A stretch of 64,000 bases of DNA from assembly GCF_001544975.2 (NCBI RefSeq), contig NZ_FCOG02000028.1:1-64000 (forward strand), given 5' to 3'. Positions 45,101-52,714 of this stretch are shown here, in pieces. The DNA comes from Caballeronia arationis (GTDB lineage: Bacteria > Pseudomonadota > Gammaproteobacteria > Burkholderiales > Burkholderiaceae). The notes under the pieces were generated by a model, which saw nothing but the letters and a program-made list of their open reading frames with translations, had not been told where the DNA came from and made no database searches. Positions within the stretch are counted from its first letter, which is position 1; each line of letters starts with the position of its first letter. A program made the translations under genes and the position numbers.

Positions 45101-45432
45101 TTCCCACCAAGACAGCGGCACCGCTCGACGATGTCCTCGCGTTCATCGAAGCGCATTTCGACGAGCCGGTGCGGCTTGCGCAGCTTGCAGAGCTTTCGGC
45201 GCTTTCGGTATCGCGGTTTGCGACCGTGTTCCGGCAGCAGATTGGGTTGTCGCCGTATCGGTATCTGTGCGGCGTGCGGATCCGGCGCGCGCAGACGCTC
45301 TTGCTCGCAGGCGTGCCGGGGTCGGTGGTCGCGGCCGAGGTCGGGTTCTTCGACCAGAGTCATTTCGCAAGGCACTTCAAGCGGTTTTGCGGGATGACGC
45401 CGAGTTCGTTCTTGCAGAGCGCGGGGCGGTAG
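45097..45432 (+). CDS. AraC-type regulator consisting of the DNA-binding domain only
   Basis: This 111-residue protein has both AraC helix-turn-helix motifs (LAQLAELSALSVSRFATVFRQ and VVAAEVGFFDQSHFARHFKRFCG) and no ligand domain. It starts inside the preceding oxidase gene (ATGA), so it is the last cistron of the transporter/oxidase operon. With no sensing domain it may act constitutively or through its own level, like MarA/SoxS. It may feed back on the operon. Confidence 0.88.
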   Translation: MIPTKTAAPLDDVLAFIEAHFDEPVRLAQLAELSALSVSRFATVFRQQIGLSPYRYLCGVRIRRAQTLLLAGVPGSVVAAEVGFFDQSHFARHFKRFCGMTPSSFLQSAGR

Positions 45433-45470
45433 GGCTGGGGCGAGCCGCGGTCGCACCGTTTGATTTTGAC

Positions 45471-45555
45471 GTGCTTCTATGGAACTTGTATTTTTATTGG
45501 TCTATTAGCTCTGCCCCTGTGCGGGGCGGCAGTCACTTTCTTTGCTGCTGCAAAG
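45471..45555 (-). repeat. Dispersed repeat copy 4, left half
   Basis: This segment has the same end as copy 2 (GTGCTTCTATGGAACTTG) and the GC hairpin, then stops within the palindrome at ...CTGCTGCAAAG (45555), where foreign sequence begins. The missing half is found at 56003-56118, on the far side of the integrated element. Joining the halves regenerates a regular repeat. Confidence 0.8.
45535..45555 (+). repeat. Putative attL core
   Basis: ACTTTCTTTGCTGCTGCAAAG is repeated at 56003-56022 with one base missing. Its outer side is normal repeat sequence and its inner side is element sequence. Confidence 0.65.
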
Positions 45556-45611
45556 CGAGGAATCGACCGTAAAACCTTATCAGGCGGGGTTTTCACGGAA
45601 AAATACCCTCT

Positions 45612-45634
45612 TTCACCCCCATTTCTACCCCCCT
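45612..45634 (+). repeat. C-rich direct repeat, left element end
   Basis: This 23-base sequence (TTCACCCCCATTTCTACCCC, then CCT) recurs at 55837-55859 with a single substitution and in the same orientation. It lies 56 bases inside the left end. It is probably an integrase arm-type binding site, or alternatively a second att candidate. Confidence 0.55.
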
Positions 45635-45709
45635 GATGAACTTGTTGGGAATATGCGAAAAACCCGCTGCCCGAAAATTCCGAAAATGTACGCGAGAGTG
45701 CGCGCGCAG

Positions 45710-46216
45710 TCATTTTGAGCATCCTCGCGGCAGGACTGTGTCCCGGACGCTAGCGCCACGCGAATAAAGCAGCTTCCCTTGCCCATTCCTCGCATCCGTA
45801 TTCATGTCGATAGCGGTTTCTTCGCCATTGTGAACCCACGTCATCATAACGCCGTTCATATTCCCGCCGACCGGCCAAGGATAGTGGTAGACCTTTATCA
45901 CGGGCTGTCCGTACTGCCGTAGAAATCGTGCGAGAGTAGCGGTGTAATCTGCATCGAAGTCAATTATCCGCAAGTAAGACGTTACGCCCCGCGACGGGCA
46001 TACGACAAAGGTTCCGTCTACGGACGGTCCGATTCGATTCAAGAAACGATAGGTATGGTCCGATTCATCGCCTGACATGATTAGGCCACGTCTCTCCGCG
46101 ATTGCACGCAACTCGCTCAAGGACATCCCTGAACGAATTCCATCAACATCAAATGAATAACTAGGCCCCGAAAGAAAGGAAAGCGAAACCGCGCATACTG
46201 CGAACGCTGCTCTCAT
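45710..46216 (-). CDS. Hypothetical secreted protein
   Basis: This 168-residue protein has an N-terminal signal peptide (MRAAFAVCAVSLSFLSGPSYSF). The mature region, DVDGIRSGMSLSELRAIAERRG, resembles the short 'GMS...L' repeats seen in small periplasmic proteins of unknown function. I chose the ATG at 46216 because AAGGTGAC precedes it; an upstream in-frame start would put the signal sequence in the interior. Base composition is less GC-rich than the flanking chromosome. It is an accessory cargo gene of the element with no assigned role. Confidence 0.65.
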   Translation of the reverse strand: MRAAFAVCAVSLSFLSGPSYSFDVDGIRSGMSLSELRAIAERRGLIMSGDESDHTYRFLNRIGPSVDGTFVVCPSRGVTSYLRIIDFDADYTATLARFLRQYGQPVIKVYHYPWPVGGNMNGVMMTWVHNGEETAIDMNTDARNGQGKLLYSRGASVRDTVLPRGCSK

Positions 46217-46574
46217 CTTGTCACCTTGGAGAATTCGATTCGCGTACGTTGCGTCCGCCACGCGCGCGTCGCGAAATTATTCCATTCCAACTTTCCGCAA
46301 GAATCTTTCAGCAGGTGCCTGGTTGAGCCAATCCGCGCCGGGTCGGGGTAGCGGGCGAAGCGGGAATGGCCCGACAAGGGTCCACTCGGCGAACTAGAAA
46401 CCGCTCGTGAAGGTGGGTGCAGATGGTAGGGCCACCGCACCCTTCCAGCGGCTTCTGCGCGAGGTTTTGTGCACGACTGTTCGTGGCATGGCTCGCAGCC
46501 GACCCAGAGCGGAAGTTGTTCAGTTGAAATAGCAGACATTCAACATCCCCTAGAAGGAAAGGTTGAGCATCGAT
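46217..46574. other. 358-bp cargo spacer with one doubtful small frame
   Basis: No convincing gene is present. A minus-strand frame (46213-46539) has AGGGG eight bases before its ATG and starts MSAISTEQLPLWVGCEPCHE. It then becomes low-complexity and overlaps the next gene's start. It may be a decayed or spurious gene. Confidence 0.3.
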
Positions 46575-47105
46575 CTATTGAATGTGGTTGTCAGCAAAGA
46601 ATCTCTCCCAAACACCAATGACCTCCGAAACAAGATCTTCTGCTGCGATTTTGGAGCCATCTTTCATTTGGATCTTCAGCCGCCAAGGTGGTTGTGATGT
46701 AGGTGCAATTCCTTGTTCGCCCGCCTGTTCCGATACCTCCGCTATATGGAGCCGGCTGGTTTGCGCGGTAGGTGAAATATTGACGTTGGCAACTATGGGA
46801 GGATGCTCCCGATACGGACCGCGCTCCAAGGTAAGGATCAAGTGCTTACTGGCGTTGCAGAGATCGCGACATGCCCCGAGCGAATCCGAACCATTGAGTA
46901 GGGCGGTAACTGTTCCCTTCAACTCAGGGCGAAATGCCTTGACCCAGTCCAGAAGATGGTAGGCACTGATTGCAAAATTGAACAGCGAGTCGCGAACCGC
47001 CGATTGATCGCAAATGCTCAGCGCTTGAGTTAAGGCCTCGCCGTCGCGCCTCGCCTTGTCGAGCAGCTCTACGGGACTGCCGTAGATAGCACTAAGAAGT
47101 TTCAT
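46575..47105 (-). CDS. Hypothetical helical protein with YHLLDW...LCNASKH motifs
   Basis: This 176-residue soluble protein has no signal peptide. Conserved-looking motifs FAISAYHLLDWVKA and CRDLCNASKHLIL suggest a helical bundle, in the style of HEPN-like or other small nucleic-acid-associated folds. I cannot assign a family, and it lacks an obvious R-x4-6-H HEPN ribonuclease signature. It lies among lower-GC cargo genes at the left end of the element. A defence or fitness role is possible from context only. Confidence 0.62.
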   Translation of the reverse strand: MKLLSAIYGSPVELLDKARRDGEALTQALSICDQSAVRDSLFNFAISAYHLLDWVKAFRPELKGTVTALLNGSDSLGACRDLCNASKHLILTLERGPYREHPPIVANVNISPTAQTSRLHIAEVSEQAGEQGIAPTSQPPWRLKIQMKDGSKIAAEDLVSEVIGVWERFFADNHIQ

Positions 47106-47199
47106 GTCGACCCCAATGTAGGTTCACGTGGCAGGCATGTTGTTGCCGGAATTGACCGGCGCTGGAATAGGCTCATTATTTTGAATCACATTTCTCTGC

Positions 47200-47664
47200 T
47201 TAGAACGGCAGCCAATCAAGCTGCGAACATCGCCTCACCCTCTGCATCGTGTCCGTGGTGCATGCGTTCATGCATTGCATAGGATTGGGCTTGTTCTGAC
47301 ATGTCGCCATGCATTGGGTTGCTTCCGTCAAAGCTCGCTGCGAATCGTCCTTCCCTTGAGCCATAGCGGCAAGCAATGCTGTTGAATCAAGATAGGGCAT
47401 GCGAGGCACGAGATAGCGCTGTAATCGGGCAAGGTTTTGCTGCGCGTCAGCGGCGAGCTTTTTTATCGCCTGATCAACCTGGGAATTAGAAGGCGGTTCT
47501 GTCATTGCGTTCTGGTAGATATCGACCTGGTTTCTCACGATCGGCACGCAATACGCCGCCCGAAGATCGACATCGTTCGGCGGCTGCAGTTGTTGCTGCG
47601 CGAAGCCATGAATGGGTATCTGGGCGAAGAGGAGAACCGCGAGCTTTTTCTTTAGAGATTTCAT
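47200..47664 (-). CDS. Hypothetical secreted cysteine-containing protein
   Basis: This 154-residue protein has a lysine-rich start and hydrophobic signal (MKSLKKKLAVLLFAQIPIHGFAQ), so export to the periplasm is likely. The C-terminal part has five cysteines in a cluster (CMATCQNKPNPMQCMNAC, then a further C), which suggests disulphides. No family is recognised. It is a cargo gene of the integrated element with low GC relative to the flanks. Confidence 0.6.
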   Translation of the reverse strand: MKSLKKKLAVLLFAQIPIHGFAQQQLQPPNDVDLRAAYCVPIVRNQVDIYQNAMTEPPSNSQVDQAIKKLAADAQQNLARLQRYLVPRMPYLDSTALLAAMAQGKDDSQRALTEATQCMATCQNKPNPMQCMNACTTDTMQRVRRCSQLDWLPF

Positions 47665-47718
47665 TCTTACTCTTCAAAAAAAGGCGAGTGTCCCTGTTAG
47701 AGCACACCCGCCTTTGCG

Positions 47719-48156
47719 TCATTCCGTGCTGTCGCTTTTGACGATCCGGCGCAGCGTGTCGCCTTCGACATACCGCCAGTTGATTGCGCCGTCTGGCATC
47801 GACTCATCAGGCGCGTCATACACGCCAGCGAAGCCCAAGCCATTTTCGTCGATGAACAGCAGCAGAAGCCTGCCATCCACTCGTGAACGCATCAAGCGAG
47901 CATGATCAAAATCACACGCGTCAGGCTGAGTCTGAAGAAAGTGCCACACGGTTACATCGCATATTTTCACCGCTTCTTCTTGGCTCAGGCCACAGCCCGT
48001 TTCCAACACAAGTTGATACCCCTTCGAGGGATTCACCATCGCTTCTCTCCATTGAGGGTTGAAGTAATGGCGAACGGCGGGCGCTATGTTCCGGGCTATA
48101 AGCGTGCCGTGCGCCCGCACCCCAAATCGAATGATCCAAGTGTACGTAACGCCCAT
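47719..48156 (-). CDS. Hypothetical protein
   Basis: This 145-residue cytoplasmic protein has mixed strand/helix character (DGRLLLLFIDENGLGFAGVYDAPDE) and no known motif. CGGAG precedes the ATG at 48156. It is the innermost of the left-end cargo genes. Its start region overlaps the doubtful frame at 48096-48356. Confidence 0.55.
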   Translation of the reverse strand: MGVTYTWIIRFGVRAHGTLIARNIAPAVRHYFNPQWREAMVNPSKGYQLVLETGCGLSQEEAVKICDVTVWHFLQTQPDACDFDHARLMRSRVDGRLLLLFIDENGLGFAGVYDAPDESMPDGAINWRYVEGDTLRRIVKSDSTE

Positions 48157-48356
48157 ACCACTCCGCGATCCGGTGCATCGAGAGCGCGCTTGCCATCAGC
48201 GCGAGAGCGACGCATTGAAGCCTTCCGGCCAGAACACCGGGTAAATGATGGGCCGTTTTGCGTGTTCAGAGGAACCGGGTATACCCGCGGAAAACGCTTC
48301 ACGCCCTTGCCGCGCTTGCGCACATCCTTCTCAAGCCAGAACGGCGAATCGGTCAT
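48096..48356 (-). CDS. Doubtful, probably truncated phage protein
   Basis: This 86-codon frame starts by ATGA overlap with the 76-residue gene upstream, a real coupling signal. Its first 30 or so residues (MTDSPFWLEKDVRKRGKGVK, then RFPRVYPVP) look protein-like. The rest is arginine-rich and overlaps the next gene, as expected if the original gene was cut or frameshifted here. It marks the boundary where further morphogenesis genes would be expected. Confidence 0.35.
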   Translation of the reverse strand: MTDSPFWLEKDVRKRGKGVKRFPRVYPVPLNTQNGPSFTRCSGRKASMRRSRADGKRALDAPDRGVVWALRTLGSFDLGCGRTARL

Positions 48357-48583
48357 CGGCGTGGCACGTAGGCGCGCACGAAGTTCTCATCGGTGGTCGG
48401 TCCCGCGACGGCGGGCACCGGCTCGGGCATCGCGGGCGGCTCAGTCACCTTCAGTTCGCGCAAGCGGTCGGTGACAAGCTCGCCGCAGGCTTCTTCAAGC
48501 GGCATGTTCTCGCTCTTCGCGTAGCTTTCGAGCAAGCGCCGGGTGCCCGGTGTGAGCCATGCGATTGTGGGATGCGAAGCCAT
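48353..48583 (-). CDS. Small hypothetical phage protein
   Basis: This 76-residue protein starts at the ATG at 48583 after GGGAGA. The N-terminal half (TPGTRRLLESYAKSENMPLEEACGELVTDRLREL) resembles a short ribbon-helix-helix-like or small structural helix pair; the tail is proline-rich. It lies between the small terminase and the left boundary of the phage module. Confidence 0.55.
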   Translation of the reverse strand: MASHPTIAWLTPGTRRLLESYAKSENMPLEEACGELVTDRLRELKVTEPPAMPEPVPAVAGPTTDENFVRAYVPRR

Positions 48584-48730
48584 CGACCATCTCCCGTGAA
48601 GAGGATGAAGGGTGCGCGGTAACTCGCGGTGCCGCGCCACCGCCGCACGCTGCGTGTTGACCGTCACGAAGTGTGCGGTGCCGACTGATGGAACGCGCTT
48701 AACCGAACATCATCCGGCCCGAAGCTGGTT

Positions 48731-49162
48731 TCAAGCCCACGGCTTCTTCGAGGTCGGCGCGGCGTTGGCCTTCGTCGCGGCGGTGTCGCAGCGCATCCGC
48801 GAAGACGGCGTGAGGCGAAGCTTCATCCCCACTGCGCACAGCACCGCCGCGCTCGTGCTCATCACGAACACCGCCGGATGCGTCACCCGGCGCCCGCGCG
48901 GGCCGTCGATCACCGCACCATCGCGGGCAATTTCCGCCGCCGCGCTTTCCAAGTTAGCGCTCGCGCACACGAAGGCCCGCAACAGCGGCATATCACGCGC
49001 AGTGAAGAAGTCGGCGGGCAGCGAGCCAACCACTTCGCGCCACGTGCGCCGGGCGGCCGGTGACAGCCCGGGCGGTGCCGCAAGCGGTGCCCGTGCCACC
49101 AGTTGCAGTGGTGGGGCTTCGAGTTCGGACGCCGATTGGCGTCCACGATGGCGAGCGGGCAT
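48731..49162 (-). CDS. Phage terminase small subunit, P27 family
   Basis: This protein of about 143 residues has the P27 hallmarks: a proline-rich entry (APPGLSPAARRTWREVV), then LPADFFTARDMPLLRAFVCA, with a late HPAVFVMSTSAAVLCAVG helix region. AAGGAG precedes the ATG at 49162. The small subunit recognises phage DNA for packaging. Its usual partner, the large terminase ATPase/nuclease, is not next to it or anywhere in the element, so packaging would need a helper phage or has been lost. Confidence 0.8.
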   Translation of the reverse strand: MPARHRGRQSASELEAPPLQLVARAPLAAPPGLSPAARRTWREVVGSLPADFFTARDMPLLRAFVCASANLESAAAEIARDGAVIDGPRGRRVTHPAVFVMSTSAAVLCAVGMKLRLTPSSRMRCDTAATKANAAPTSKKPWA

Positions 49163-49389
49163 AGTCGAACTCCTTGGCTTCGGTACCACTGGCTTCGAGC
49201 CAGATTGCGGCCCGGTTCGAGCCGAGGTAGTGGCACCTTCAATCGTGCCGATTATGCGCCAATTTGAGGGGCCAATTCATGCAAATAGTGCGGCCCACTT
49301 TTAGGGCTTTTGAGAAGCGGAGGGGCTCACGGGGTTCCCAAAAGCCGTCTTGCTTCTTAGGGTATACCCGCCCCTGTCTCTTCCCCCGA

Positions 49390-49683
49390 TTATTTGAACC
49401 GCGGGTGCGTATCGTCCATCGGCAAGCCGCTCGCGTCGCACCAAAGTCTTCGCTTGCCTTGCTCTTCGAGTGTCTTCTTCGCGTGGCACGTAGTGCATAA
49501 GCTTTGCAAGTTGTCTTCGTAATCGGTGCCACCGTGAGCGAGCGGCACGCGGTGATCAACTTCGGTGGCTTCCGTGAGTAAGCCTTGCGCTTCGCAATGC
49601 GCGCACAACGGGAAGCGCCGAAGTTGACGCTCGCGGATAGCGGACCATGCACGGCCGCGTGTGCGGTTGGTGTACTTGCTCAT
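49390..49683 (-). CDS. HNH endonuclease
   Basis: This 97-residue nuclease has zinc-binding Cys pairs (LCAHC and LCTTCH) around the HNH core EVDHRVPLAHGG...DNLQSLC. Such small HNH proteins sit beside terminase and capsid genes in many phages and are needed for DNA packaging cleavage. It precedes the small terminase gene by 227 bases; that gap shows no gene. The position fits a packaging module. Confidence 0.88.
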   Translation of the reverse strand: MSKYTNRTRGRAWSAIRERQLRRFPLCAHCEAQGLLTEATEVDHRVPLAHGGTDYEDNLQSLCTTCHAKKTLEEQGKRRLWCDASGLPMDDTHPRFK

Positions 49684-49722
49684 CTAGTCCACCCCTGCAA
49701 TGAAGAAGCGATTCGAGTCCTC

Positions 49723-49947
49723 TCAACCGTAGGCGAAGCGCATCAGTTGCGCTGCCGTCCAGCCGTGGAAGCGCATGCGCTCGTCGTCCGCAAGCAAAGC
49801 ATCGAGGCTTCGGAAATAGGCGATGCAGTGCGCCGCGTTGTCTCTGTCGAAGGCAGTGCCATAGCGTGCGGCAACAGTGGCTTCGGCCGCGCTCTTCGTT
49901 GCTTCGTAGAGTTCGCGGGCTTGGAGTTTTGTCGTGAAGTAGTCCAT
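49723..49947 (-). CDS. Small hypothetical phage protein
   Basis: This protein of about 74 residues (MDYFTTKLQARELYEATKSA, helical) may start upstream at 49965 instead; ribosome-site evidence is weak for both. The sequence is alanine-rich with a C-terminal FHGWTAAQLMRFAYG. No family is recognised. It lies between capsid-associated genes and the HNH gene. Confidence 0.5.
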   Translation of the reverse strand: MDYFTTKLQARELYEATKSAAEATVAARYGTAFDRDNAAHCIAYFRSLDALLADDERMRFHGWTAAQLMRFAYG

Positions 49948-49986
49948 GCCCGCGCATAACGGCATCACGTCCGGAAACTTGAGCGG

Positions 49987-50310
49987 TCATCGATACAGAC
50001 CGGGGCGCGTGGTGAAGATGCTCGTGCCGGTGCTCGCGGCGTACTCCTTCTTCGCCTTGGCACTGTCGGTGATGCGTCCGACCACCAGACCACCGGGCAG
50101 CATGAAGAGCGCGGCATCGACACCGGGCGCGAACTCACGCAGCACCACGGCATTGCGATCCAGTGCGAGCCCGCACTTGAGTGCATCGCGTAGTTGGTGG
50201 GTGAGGTCGGTGCGCGCGGCCTTGATGATGTCGAGTGAGTCGAGTGTGGCCGGTTGCAGAATCACGATGCGTTCGCCCGCAACAGGTGGTGCTTTGGATA
50301 GCTTGCTCAT
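49987..50310 (-). CDS. Hypothetical phage protein
   Basis: This 107-residue protein starts by ATGA overlap with the upstream 109-residue gene. Its N-terminal half (GERIVILQPATLDSLDIIKAARTDLTHQLRDAL) and beta-rich centre give no family assignment. It lies in the capsid-proximal operon of the element, where head-assembly or connector proteins are usual. Confidence 0.6.
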   Translation of the reverse strand: MSKLSKAPPVAGERIVILQPATLDSLDIIKAARTDLTHQLRDALKCGLALDRNAVVLREFAPGVDAALFMLPGGLVVGRITDSAKAKKEYAASTGTSIFTTRPGLYR

Positions 50311-50636
50311 CGTGCGTCTCCTTGTTGGCGCAATAGGCGGATGGTGTGCGTGGCATCGTCTTCGTCATCCTGATCATCGGGCGGTGGTGGTCGCGGATGG
50401 TCATCGAGCGCGGCATCAACGAAGACGGCAAAGCTTGGGAACACGGGCGCGCAGTGATGCCGGGTGAGCACGGTGCGCACGGCAGCATCAAACACGGTGC
50501 TGGCGTGCACGGCACTGAGCGATGAGCTGCCATGCTTGCGCCATGCGCTCACGTGTTGCTCGGCAAGCGCCATCGCCTCTTCGAGCATGGTGGTGCGCTC
50601 GGCATCGTCGGCGGGTAACAGCAAGTCGGTGTGCAT
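50307..50636 (-). CDS. Hypothetical phage protein with acidic tail
   Basis: This 109-residue protein starts at 50636 after GGAGACATATC. The N-terminal part is helical (DDAERTTMLEEAMALAEQHV) and the C-terminal part has a proline/aspartate-rich stretch (RPPPPDDQDDEDD). It follows the capsid gene by 14 bases and is coupled to the next gene. A small head-associated role is inferred from position only. Confidence 0.58.
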   Translation of the reverse strand: MHTDLLLPADDAERTTMLEEAMALAEQHVSAWRKHGSSSLSAVHASTVFDAAVRTVLTRHHCAPVFPSFAVFVDAALDDHPRPPPPDDQDDEDDATHTIRLLRQQGDAR

Positions 50637-50650
50637 GATATGTCTCCGGG

Positions 50651-51703
50651 TCACTTGCCACGCGCGACGGCAGCCGCCGGGAATACACCACCGAGCACCA
50701 CCGCCGCGCCGGGTCGTGCGGTCCAGTTGACATACGCAATCGAGCGCGCGCCGATCAGGTTTTCTTGCCACAGGTTCAGCCATTCGGAACCGCCGCCTTC
50801 GATTTGCATTTCCACCGCCGCTTCGGTGCTCGGATCAATGTCGATCACGGGGCCAGCCACCGCGACGCTCGAAGGATCGAGCAGGATCAGGGTGTTAGCG
50901 GGCACGCCTTGATTCGCGATGGCAGGTAAGCCCGCTAAGCGGCTCACGCCACCCGTCATGAGGTCCGCCGCGCCGATGCCAGCGCCCATCATGCCGAAGG
51001 CGAAGGCCAAGCCGGGATTCATCAGCCACACCGCCGAAGCCAGATCGCCATCGAAGGCTTCGATCATCTCAGCCATATCGCCGCTCAGGTCCGCCGCCGA
51101 GCTTCCCGAACTTGCGATCACGGTGGCATCGGCGGTGACGCTCGCGGGCTTCTCGCCGGGCACACCCGCGTTCGCCGGGTCCGCGAAGGCTTTGGCTATC
51201 TCGGCGTTATTCCCCGCCGACAGTCCGCGCGCAATCGCAAGATCAGCGACCGGGCCGAACGTGCGCATCTGCTCGATGGGCGCGAAATAGAGCGATCCCA
51301 CCTTGAGCACATCGAGCGAATGCAGCGACAGGCCGCCACCAGACACCGGCAGCGGCGTGCCTTCGCCCACCCATGCGCCGGTAGCGCCCGAGTCTTGCAG
51401 CAGGAAGCGGGAATTGAAGCCAACCTGAAGAAGCCCGCCACTCGCCGCGTTGATTTGCCCGAGCAAGTTGCTGCGCGGAGACACGCCGAGCAAGCCGGTG
51501 CTCGCGAGACGCGCGGTGCTGTCGTCAACGATTGAGCCGGTGCCGTCGATGTCACGCTGCACCAGCCGATATGGGATTGAGTTCGCGCCGTGGTTCGCTT
51601 CGATAAAGGCGCGGGCGCTGAGAAAATCGCCTTTGCTCAGCGCGACGGCGCGCGCCATCCGCGCATACGCCAAGGGCACTTCATCCGCGATCAGGTTTGC
51701 CAT
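50651..51703 (-). CDS. Major capsid protein, HK97-fold type
   Basis: This 350-residue protein has the layout of the HK97 capsid family without a large scaffolding domain: an extended N-arm, a central GAWVGEGTPLPVS segment (typical E-loop/spine region), a PVADLAIARGLSAGNNAEIAK middle and a C-terminal strand region (ENLIGARSIAYVNW). GGAGC precedes the ATG. It would form the shell of a particle. A private capsid with no portal or tail genes nearby is the main reason to consider a satellite. Confidence 0.75.
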   Translation of the reverse strand: MANLIADEVPLAYARMARAVALSKGDFLSARAFIEANHGANSIPYRLVQRDIDGTGSIVDDSTARLASTGLLGVSPRSNLLGQINAASGGLLQVGFNSRFLLQDSGATGAWVGEGTPLPVSGGGLSLHSLDVLKVGSLYFAPIEQMRTFGPVADLAIARGLSAGNNAEIAKAFADPANAGVPGEKPASVTADATVIASSGSSAADLSGDMAEMIEAFDGDLASAVWLMNPGLAFAFGMMGAGIGAADLMTGGVSRLAGLPAIANQGVPANTLILLDPSSVAVAGPVIDIDPSTEAAVEMQIEGGGSEWLNLWQENLIGARSIAYVNWTARPGAAVVLGGVFPAAAVARGK

Positions 51704-51820
51704 GTTGGTGCTCCATTGAGGGGTTAAGGTGAGCGCTCAGCATCGCGCGGGCATCGAGCGCGCACCAGAGGTTGAAACGGTCTCAAACCGGGTGAAACGG
51801 CTTCGAGCGGCCCGGCGCTT

Positions 51821-52120
51821 TCAATCGCGGCGCGTCACGTTCTCATCGATCATGGCGTCATAGCCAGTCTCAACGAAGAGCGCGCACGAAGCGAGGTCGT
51901 AGAGATACGAGCGCCCAAGACGGCGCACCCTGAGCAGCGGAGATAACCGGCCTTCGGCACGTTGCACCGCGAGCGCTTCGGTGCCGCGATAGCCCACAGC
52001 GCGAGTCGCGGCTTCTTCGGATATTTCGCCGCCCGGTGTCACGTCGATGCCTTCCTTGCGGCACCACGCACGCAAGGTGCTCAGGCGGCGCGTCACGCGC
52101 TCATCGAGGTCGGCGGTCAT
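51821..52120 (-). CDS. Small putative DNA-binding protein
   Basis: This 99-residue basic protein has a likely helix-turn-helix in WCRKEGIDVTPGGEISEEAA...VGYRGTEALAVQ followed by a basic strand pair (RVRRLGRSYLY). It resembles small excisionase-like or winged-helix proteins of mobile elements. It overlaps the next upstream gene by 4 bases. No exact family is recognised. Confidence 0.55.
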   Translation of the reverse strand: MTADLDERVTRRLSTLRAWCRKEGIDVTPGGEISEEAATRAVGYRGTEALAVQRAEGRLSPLLRVRRLGRSYLYDLASCALFVETGYDAMIDENVTRRD

Positions 52121-52554
52121 GGTGTCGTCACCTTCGACACCTTTGCGCCGTCCGTCGATGACTTCACGTGGATCACCTTGCGGCCGGTCGCGGTGCGTTG
52201 CTGATCGGCTTGCCGGGTGGCGGTGGCGGCTCGCAAGGCTTCCAGCGCGGCATCATGCGCGAGGTTTGCCCGGTAGGCTTGGACAAGCGCATCGTCGGCA
52301 TGAAGCGGCTCCTTCGGCCAGTAACGCCCGCACAGGTCATCGTGAAACACCACCGGCCACACGCCGCGCACGTTGCCGTGCCCTTCCCCACAAGCCGGAT
52401 CAAGCCAGGGCGGATCGTGGCGGCAGAAGAATTCCCCGTCCAGATTCACGGCGGTGGCATAGCGACAAGTTGCGCAGTTCGCGAGGTCTTCCAAGCGCGG
52501 CCCGAGCGGCAGCGGCTCACCGAGCACGAATACTTCGGATTCCGGTTTATTCAT
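52117..52554 (-). CDS. Hypothetical protein with a cysteine cluster
   Basis: This 145-residue protein has an N-terminal metal-site-like cluster CATCRYA...FFCRHDP and further cysteines (PACGEG, DLCGRYWPKE). It has a helical, alanine-rich middle and a basic tail. The CxxC...C..H pattern suggests zinc or iron binding. It overlaps the following gene by 4 bases (ATGA). The function is unknown; similar small proteins occur in phage replication modules. Confidence 0.58.
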   Translation of the reverse strand: MNKPESEVFVLGEPLPLGPRLEDLANCATCRYATAVNLDGEFFCRHDPPWLDPACGEGHGNVRGVWPVVFHDDLCGRYWPKEPLHADDALVQAYRANLAHDAALEALRAATATRQADQQRTATGRKVIHVKSSTDGAKVSKVTTP

Positions 52555-52588
52555 GGCGTAGCTCGATCAGAAGGCATCATCGAGGGTG

Positions 52589-52714
52589 TCATCGAGCAAC
52601 AGCGCCTTCCTGTGCGGCGCGAAGCTTGGCGGTCACGAAGCGGTGCTTGCCGTCGCGCGAAGTGCGTTCGACCGCCACGCCGTAGAGTTTTCCAGCGAGC
52701 AAGGTGGTGATCAT
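52589..52714 (-). pseudogene. Truncated SSB-like protein (41 codons)
   Basis: This short frame starts by ATGA overlap with the replication gene. Its sequence (MITTLLAGKLYGVAVERTSR, then DGKHRFVTAKLRA) matches my recollection of the first strands of single-stranded-DNA-binding-like proteins in mobile elements, which are normally more than 100 residues long. Another frame reading into the same DNA ends ...LLLDDTLDDAF, an acidic tail of the SSB kind. The gene may have lost its middle and shifted frame. Confidence 0.45.

Noticed and set aside
45433-45470. tRNA gene as integration target at the left border
   Set aside because: No cloverleaf or tRNA 3' end can be read at either border; the dispersed repeat is the only shared sequence that also rebuilds an intact flank.
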